This document shows, in pieces, positions 59,397 through 64,000 of a DNA stretch of 64,000 bases. A program made the translations under genes and the position numbers. The notes below the pieces were generated by a model. It was not told where the DNA came from. It ran no database searches and saw only the letters and a list, made by a program, of their open reading frames with translations. How positions within the stretch are numbered: the first letter of the stretch is position 1; each line of letters begins with the position of its first letter. Source of the stretch: Kutzneria buriramensis (GTDB lineage: Bacteria; Actinomycetota; Actinomycetes; Mycobacteriales; Pseudonocardiaceae); contig NZ_QUNO01000013.1 in NCBI RefSeq assembly GCF_003387475.1, positions 62,001-126,000 on the forward strand. The letters run 5' to 3'.

Positions 59397-60596
59397 ATGC
59401 CCACGGGAGACACGAGCTGGTCGCGGCTGCGCCGCACGCTGTGGCAGCCGCCGCGCCGGCACGGCGAGCAGCCGCAGGAACGTGTGGTCGGGCCGCTCGA
59501 GCTGTTCTACGACCTGGTCGTGGTGGTGCTGGTCGCCCAGGCCGCGCACCACCTGGCGACGCATCTGAGCTGGCACGGGCTCGGCGAGTACGCCGCGGTG
59601 TTCGGCCTGGTGTGGCTCGCCTGGATCAACGGCAGTCTGCACCACGAGCTGCACGGCCGCGAGGACGCCCGCGGGCGAAGCATGTTCCTGCTCCAGATCC
59701 TCGTCCTGGTGCCGCTGGGGGCGTTCATCCCCGACGCCGGCGGCGAGCGCGGGGCGGCGTTCGCGGTGGACGCCGGGCTCCTGTTCGCGGTGCTGGCCGT
59801 GCTCTGGTACCTGGCCCAGCGCGGCGACGCTCCCGGCTACCGCCGCGCGAGTTTCACGTACGTGGCGATGACGGCCGCCGCCGCGGTGGGGTTGGCCGGC
59901 AGCGCGCTGCTGCCCGACGACCTCCGCGTGCTGGCCTGGGGCGTGATCGACGGGGCCTACCTGGCCGGTTTCGCGGCGATCATCAGCGCGCGGTGGTTGC
60001 GCGCCGCCACCATCACCGTCACCGACTCGATCACCGAGCGGTTCGGTCTGCTGATCATCATCGTGCTCGGCGAGACGGTCACCGGAGTGGTCGCCGGCCT
60101 GGCCGAGACGCCGATCGAACCGCTCACCCTGGCCGTCGGGCTCGTCGGCGTCACCGTCGGCTTCGGGGCCTGGTGGGTGTACTTCGACTTCGCCGGGCAC
60201 CGCGCGCCGAAGGCGGGCCACAGGGTGGCGATCCGGTGGATGTACCTCCATCTACCGCTCACCGCAACCGTGGCCGCGATGGGGGCCGCCATGGTGAGCC
60301 TCGTCGAGCAGGCCCACGAGGACCGGACGCCCGTCGCCACGGCGTGGGTCCTCTGCGGCGGCGCGGCCGTCGTGCTCGTCGCGACCATGGTGCTGGCGAC
60401 GACGTTGCAGGACTGGCAGAGCCGCCGCGACCTGTACCGGCCGCTGTCCCGTGCGTCGCTGGCGATGGCGGTTCTGTGCTTGACTCTCGGGTTCCTGCGG
60501 CCGCCGCCGATCGTGCTGTGTGTGGTACTGGTGGTGTTGTTGGGCATTCCCTGGGGGTTCGCCGTCGCGCACCGCTTTCGTGACGAGGAGTTGTGA
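59397..60596 (+). CDS. LtrA-like (low temperature requirement A) membrane protein
   Basis: 399 residues, ATG 59397. The family signature appears at the start (RVVGPLELFYDLVVVVLVAQAAHHLA), then about ten membrane segments, LHHELHGREDARGR and FGLLIIIVLGETVTGVVAG. The biochemical role of the family is unknown. The TGA stop overlaps the ATG of the Vgb-like gene, so the two are coupled. Confidence 0.9.
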   Translation: MPTGDTSWSRLRRTLWQPPRRHGEQPQERVVGPLELFYDLVVVVLVAQAAHHLATHLSWHGLGEYAAVFGLVWLAWINGSLHHELHGREDARGRSMFLLQILVLVPLGAFIPDAGGERGAAFAVDAGLLFAVLAVLWYLAQRGDAPGYRRASFTYVAMTAAAAVGLAGSALLPDDLRVLAWGVIDGAYLAGFAAIISARWLRAATITVTDSITERFGLLIIIVLGETVTGVVAGLAETPIEPLTLAVGLVGVTVGFGAWWVYFDFAGHRAPKAGHRVAIRWMYLHLPLTATVAAMGAAMVSLVEQAHEDRTPVATAWVLCGGAAVVLVATMVLATTLQDWQSRRDLYRPLSRASLAMAVLCLTLGFLRPPPIVLCVVLVVLLGIPWGFAVAHRFRDEEL

Positions 60597-61450
60597 TGGA
60601 CGTTGTGGAGTACCCGGTCGGCTCGGGTCCGTACGGGATCGCCACGGGATCCGACGGCGCGCTGTGGTTCACCGAGGTGCACGAGGGCCGGATCGGACGG
60701 ATGACGCCGGATGGCGAGTACCGCTCCCATCCGGTCGGCGGCCGCCCGTGCGTGATCGTCGCCGGGCCGGACGGGGCGCTGTGGTTCACCGACTCCGAGG
60801 GGCATCGGATCGGGCGCATCACCGTCGACGGCGAGGTGTCGCATGTCGACGTGCCTTCTGCCGGCCCGTACGGGCTGGCCGTCGGCCCGGACGGGGCCTT
60901 GTGGTTCACGGAGATGAACACCGACAAGATCGGTCGCGTCACCGTCGACGGCACGGTCACCGAGTTCCCACTTCCGTTGAGCGGCAGCTTCTCGGCCATG
61001 ATCACCGACGGCCCCGACGGGGCGCTGTGGTTCACCATGAACCAGGGCAACGCCATCGGCCGCATCACCGTCGACGGTTCCGTCACGGTGCACCCGTTGC
61101 CCACCGCGGGCGCGGGTCCCGTCGGCATCACCCGCGGCGGCGACGGCGCGCTGTGGTTCGTCGAGATCAACGCCGGCCAGGTCGGCCGCATCACCGTGGA
61201 TGGTGACGTTGCGGAGTTCCCCTTGCCGGACCGGGAATCCCGCCCGCACGCCATCGCCGTCGGGCCGGACGGCCGGTGCTGGTTCACCGAGTGGGGTGCC
61301 AGCCGGGTCGGCCGGATCGAGGTGGACGGCACCGTCGAGGTGTTCGCCCTGACCGAGAAGTCCGAGCCGCACGGCATCACCGTCGGCCCGGACGGCGCGC
61401 TGTGGATCGCCCTCGAAACCGGCTTCCTCGCCCGCGTGCCGGCGAAGTAG
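60596..61450 (+). CDS. vgb: Virginiamycin B lyase-like beta-propeller
   Basis: 284 residues, ATG 60596 six nt after GAGGAG; a GTG at 60593 is also possible. Seven repeats with the core GPDGALWFT and [RK]IGRI/M-TxDG. The positions used by streptogramin B lyase appear to be present: His in RPHAIAVG near 222, Glu in WFTEWGASRVGRI near 238 and His in EPHGITVG near 262. The known enzyme (about 295-299 residues) opens the cyclic depsipeptide of streptogramin B. Whether this protein does so or acts on another lactone cannot be told. It is coupled to the LtrA-like membrane protein. Confidence 0.78.
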   Translation: MDVVEYPVGSGPYGIATGSDGALWFTEVHEGRIGRMTPDGEYRSHPVGGRPCVIVAGPDGALWFTDSEGHRIGRITVDGEVSHVDVPSAGPYGLAVGPDGALWFTEMNTDKIGRVTVDGTVTEFPLPLSGSFSAMITDGPDGALWFTMNQGNAIGRITVDGSVTVHPLPTAGAGPVGITRGGDGALWFVEINAGQVGRITVDGDVAEFPLPDRESRPHAIAVGPDGRCWFTEWGASRVGRIEVDGTVEVFALTEKSEPHGITVGPDGALWIALETGFLARVPAK

Positions 61451-61647
61451 TCGCCGACTGCCGCGCACCGGGAACGCTCACACCTGCCGGCGGCTGCCCG
61501 GCGCTTCATCTCCGGACGTCGTTGCCGGCTTTGTCCCCAGGAGGCATGCTTTCACTCGAAACTGAAGTCATAGTGACAACATTGCTCGTGCCTCCCGCTT
61601 TCGACCGGTTACGATCACCGAAGGTAGGCCTGATCTTGGGGGGTGCG

Positions 61648-62232
61648 ATGGAATTCCAGGACGTCGTGCGGCGCCGCCGGATGGTGCGCAAGTTCACCGA
61701 CGAGCCGGTCTCCGAGGAGAGCCTGCGCCGGATCATGAGCAACGCGCTGCGCGGGCCGTCCGCCGGCTTCTCCCAGGGGCAGGCGTTCCTGGTGCTCCAG
61801 GGCGACGACGTGCGCCGATTCCACGACACCGTCGAGTGCTGGACGTCCGACAGCGCCAAGGCCGCGCCCGTGCTGGTGATCCCGTTCGCCGTCAAGGACG
61901 TCTACCTCGACCGGTACGCCCAGGAGGACAAGGGCTGGACCGACCGCAGCGAGAGCCACTGGCCGGTGCCGTTCTGGTACATCGACACCGGCATGGCCGT
62001 GCTGCTGATCCTTCAGACCGTCGTCGACGAGGGCCTTGGCGCCGTCTACTACGGCATCAGCGACGAGGACTTCGACAAGCTGCGCGCCGAGTTCGGCGTG
62101 CCCGCCACCCACGTGCCGATCGGCGCGATCGCCATCGGGCACGGCGACGACATCCAGATCTCCGAGGGCGCCTCCCCCAACACCCGCAAGCGCAAGGAGA
62201 AGACCGAGACCGTCCACTACGGACAGTGGTGA
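61648..62232 (+). CDS. Nitroreductase-family flavoprotein
   Basis: 194 residues, ATG 61648 behind GGGGGG. FQDVVRRRRMVRKFTDEPVS near the start is the FMN-contact arginine pattern; AIAIGHGDD near 170 closes the family core. It would reduce nitro or quinone-like compounds with NAD(P)H. The 197-bp region upstream has no other gene. The stop is 4 nt from that of the convergent DUF6210-like gene. Confidence 0.87.
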   Translation: MEFQDVVRRRRMVRKFTDEPVSEESLRRIMSNALRGPSAGFSQGQAFLVLQGDDVRRFHDTVECWTSDSAKAAPVLVIPFAVKDVYLDRYAQEDKGWTDRSESHWPVPFWYIDTGMAVLLILQTVVDEGLGAVYYGISDEDFDKLRAEFGVPATHVPIGAIAIGHGDDIQISEGASPNTRKRKEKTETVHYGQW

Positions 62233-62236
62233 GCCG

Positions 62237-62638
62237 TCAGTCCGAGTTGGCGAACACCAGCACCGCGCGGTCGTCCTCGGCCCGGACCGGTATCCACGCC
62301 TCGGTGAGGTCGTCCAGCCGGTCCAGGTCGAGGGTGAACCGCAGGTACCGGTCGAGGTTGCCGTCCGGCACGAAGTAGCCCGTCTCCTCCACCAGCTCCC
62401 GTAGGCGCTCGAGGTGGCCGCCCTCTGCCCAGTTCGTCGGCGGCCAGCCGTCGAACTCCGCGAAGAAGTCGAGGTAGTCGGTCGCCGGGCCGACCACCAC
62501 CAGGTAGCCCTCGAGCTCCTTCTGCAAGCAGGCAAGCCCGCCGCACTGGTTCTCGTACACGACTCCCGTCGGAGCCGCGACGATCAGCCCCAGCACGTGG
62601 GGCATCGCGTCCTGCGGGTTGAAGTCCACCCTGATCAC
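62237..62638 (-). CDS. DUF6210-like protein
   Basis: 133 residues with a GTG start at 62638. A core LIVAAPTGVVYENQCGGLACLQKELEGYLVVVG resembles the DUF6210 family as I remember it (read as strands around GVVYENQCGG). Acidic overall; function unknown. Small, acidic and isolated as it is, it could be an immunity-type protein, but no partner toxin is seen. Confidence 0.65.
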   Translation of the reverse strand: MIRVDFNPQDAMPHVLGLIVAAPTGVVYENQCGGLACLQKELEGYLVVVGPATDYLDFFAEFDGWPPTNWAEGGHLERLRELVEETGYFVPDGNLDRYLRFTLDLDRLDDLTEAWIPVRAEDDRAVLVFANSD

Positions 62639-62677
62639 GGCCCGCTCCCCCTCAATTCACGTGCGCCGCCGGCGCAC

Positions 62678-63223
62678 ATGGTCGACAGTGGCAGTGTGGA
62701 CGATCTGCTCGACCGTGACGCGACCCGGGTCGTGGTGCTCGTCGAGGGCATCAGCGACCAGGTCGCCGTCGAGACGCTGGCCGCCCGGCACGGCCGGGAC
62801 CTCGCCGCCGAGGGCGTCGTCATCCTGCCCGTCGGCGGCGCCCACGGCGTCCGCCGCCACGTCCAGCGCCTTCTCGACTTCCGACTTCTCGCAATCTGCG
62901 ACGCCGGCGAGGCCCACGTCGTACAACGCGCCATGGCCGAGGCCGGTCGCGGGGACGTCTTCGTCTGCGACCGGGACCTGGAAGACGAGCTCATCCGCGC
63001 CGCCGGCACCGACCGCGTGAAGGACGTCTTCGCCGCCCACGGGGATCTGACTGCTTTCCACACCATCCAGCGGCAGCCCGCCTGGCGTGGCAAGGACGAA
63101 GCCGCCCAGATGCGACGCTTCCTCGCCGCCGGCGCCCGGCGCAAGCTCCGCTACGCCCGCCTCCTCACCGCCGAACTCGACCACATCCCGCCGCCGCTGA
63201 CCGCCCTGCTGGCGGCGATCTGA
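62678..63223 (+). CDS. Solo TOPRIM-domain protein (OLD-like)
   Basis: 181 residues. ATRVVVLVEGISDQVAVETLAARHG near residue 15 holds the TOPRIM Glu, and LLAICDAGEAHVV near 65 a later acidic site of OLD-type nucleases. The ATPase half of OLD proteins is absent and no ATPase gene adjoins. ATG 62678 is used. It may act alone or as the remnant of a two-gene system. Confidence 0.75.
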   Translation: MVDSGSVDDLLDRDATRVVVLVEGISDQVAVETLAARHGRDLAAEGVVILPVGGAHGVRRHVQRLLDFRLLAICDAGEAHVVQRAMAEAGRGDVFVCDRDLEDELIRAAGTDRVKDVFAAHGDLTAFHTIQRQPAWRGKDEAAQMRRFLAAGARRKLRYARLLTAELDHIPPPLTALLAAI

Positions 63224-63310
63224 TCTGCTCCGTACGGGCGACCCCAGGTAACCGCTTGGCAGGTGGCGACGACGAGTGGATCGACACTCGACCCGACCAG
63301 GCAGGTCACC

Positions 63311-63544
63311 ATGCGGATCCGATTACTGCTTGCCGGCGCCGCGCTGGCCGGCCTCGGCGCGCTGGCCGCGTGCAACGACCCCGACAAGCCCGCCGAGGTC
63401 CCCGGCGTGGCCCCACATGCTCCTGTCACCAGCGTCGTCGTCGAGACCACCACCTCGAGCCGCCCCGAGGAGATCCCCGGCGTCGGCGTCACGGGCACCA
63501 AGCCGCCGCCTGGTTCGTCCTCGACCACCAGCGGGACGCCGTGA
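63311..63544 (+). CDS. Small lipoprotein
   Basis: 77 residues. A lipoprotein signal (RIRLLLAGAALAGLGALAAC, Cys near residue 21) is followed by a Pro/Thr/Ser-rich, unstructured tail. ATG 63311. The stop overlaps the next start (GTGA), so it is probably made together with the membrane protein that follows. Function unknown. Confidence 0.72.
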   Translation: MRIRLLLAGAALAGLGALAACNDPDKPAEVPGVAPHAPVTSVVVETTTSSRPEEIPGVGVTGTKPPPGSSSTTSGTP

Positions 63545-64000
63545 CCGAGGAGCGCGGTCCCGCTCGGACCGCGCTGGAGCTGGTCGGCCTCGTGATCGCG
63601 CCGGCGACGGTGATCACGTCCGTGCTGCTGTACTTCGGCTGGAACCGTGAGAACGCTTTCTTCGGCTACTTCGGGCTCGACCCCGGCGTGCTGAAGCTCT
63701 CCGCCCAGGACTTGTTGCTACGCAGCGTCGGCGTCGTGTTCCTGCCGGCGGTCATCGTCCTTGCCTGCCTGGCCGCGCTCATCCTGCTCGGCCGCCTGGG
63801 CTCCCGCTTCGCCTCACGCCTTCGCGTCGTCCGCTGCGCGCTGCTGGCCATTGCGGTCGCGGGGGCAGTACTTGCTCTCACCGGCGTCATCGACCCCTTG
63901 TGGGGCGCCGCTTCCCTCGCCGCCAGCGCCCTCCTCGGCGCCGACCTCGTCTCCACCACCACCCGCCTCTGGGGTCAGGCCCTGGTCGGCTCGGTCATCG
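63541..64000 (+). CDS. Membrane protein of unknown function (partial, runs off the right edge)
   Basis: About 153 residues are visible from GTG 63541 (VTEERGPARTALELVG) to the edge. Hydrophobic stretches lie at about 14-30, 60-85, 98-118 and 120-140. The FFGYFGLDPGVLKLSAQDLLLRS segment between the first two resembles the loop of actinomycete integral membrane proteins I cannot name. The lipoprotein gene overlaps its start. Confidence 0.75.
   Translation, partial: MTEERGPARTALELVGLVIAPATVITSVLLYFGWNRENAFFGYFGLDPGVLKLSAQDLLLRSVGVVFLPAVIVLACLAALILLGRLGSRFASRLRVVRCALLAIAVAGAVLALTGVIDPLWGAASLAASALLGADLVSTTTRLWGQALVGSVI

Noticed and set aside
1-64000. tRNA, rRNA, CRISPR arrays, intact transposases or an origin of replication
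   Set aside because: I looked for cloverleaf-like segments, regular repeats with spacers, transposase motifs and DnaA-box clusters and saw none that I could support.

Overview
The window is very GC-rich, with GTG/TTG starts, strong AGGAGG-type ribosome binding sites, start/stop overlaps of the ATGA and GTGA kind, and many secreted hydrolases. It looks like the chromosome of a filamentous actinomycete (Streptomyces- or Pseudonocardiales-like). I cannot fix the genus from sequence alone.

Region 1 (1-15943) is the edge of a nonribosomal peptide (NRPS) gene cluster. A minus-strand operon holds an MFS exporter, a 697-residue protein of unusual type, a bimodular NRPS (C-A-PCP-C-A-PCP, second A domain serine-like) and the start of another NRPS (C-A..., glycine-like) that leaves the window at the left. 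Divergent from it lie a stand-alone threonine-type adenylation domain and a free carrier protein, so threonine is probably loaded in trans. A LuxR-type regulator and an alpha/beta hydrolase close the cluster. The 697-residue protein is the most interesting item: it reads like a caspase/gingipain-type (clan CD) fold with a His (AHGRDD) and Cys (NSCMG) pair, followed by a two-CxxC zinc ribbon. A 165-bp MITE-like element with TA ends sits between the exporter and this gene. Removing it on paper restores a TAA stop 16 nt before the next ATG, so the operon was interrupted recently.

Region 2 (16227-26212) carries a secreted trypsin-like protease with five tail repeats, an XRE / ImmA-IrrE peptidase / seven-TM membrane protein triad, a WYL regulator divergent from an NTF2-like gene with a perfect operator, a secreted guanyl-specific RNase, a MarR regulator/quinone oxidoreductase pair with a perfect operator, a GT39-type membrane glycosyltransferase, and a deletion scar where two divergent genes (GlcG/HbpS-like and MmyB-like regulator) both lost their 5' parts.

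Region 3 (26274-41332) has an SMP-30-like propeller protein, a GNAT acetyltransferase, a sorbosone-dehydrogenase-like lipoprotein, a SanA-like protein, a 1345-residue secreted GH35 beta-galactosidase, a PPOX-fold protein, a GMC oxidoreductase/aldehyde dehydrogenase operon behind a KstR-consensus site, a two-domain Lrp regulator and an FAD monooxygenase.

Region 4 (41339-51317) is a carbohydrate region: a secreted CBM3-GH16 protein divergent from a sugar ABC importer (binding protein, two permeases, no ATPase), an intracellular GH20 hexosaminidase and a GntR/HutC regulator in one tightly overlapped operon, with two adjoining perfect palindromes between the divergent genes. An Endo H-type GH18 enzyme lies nearby. 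Together they suggest uptake and breakdown of N-acetylglucosamine-containing glycans. A broken S1 protease, a MerR regulator and a maleylpyruvate-isomerase-like protein lie between.

Region 5 (51581-64000) holds an orphan FtsX-type permease, an AlkD-like glycosylase next to a 2OG-Fe(II) oxygenase, a DinB/MDMPI-like protein, an ECF sigma factor with its YCII partner, a VOC protein, an MFS exporter, an LtrA-like membrane protein translationally coupled to a Vgb-like streptogramin lyase, a nitroreductase, a DUF6210-like protein, a solo TOPRIM protein, and a lipoprotein/membrane protein pair running off the right end. Convergent neighbours repeatedly overlap at their 3' ends. No rRNA, tRNA, CRISPR array or intact transposase was seen.
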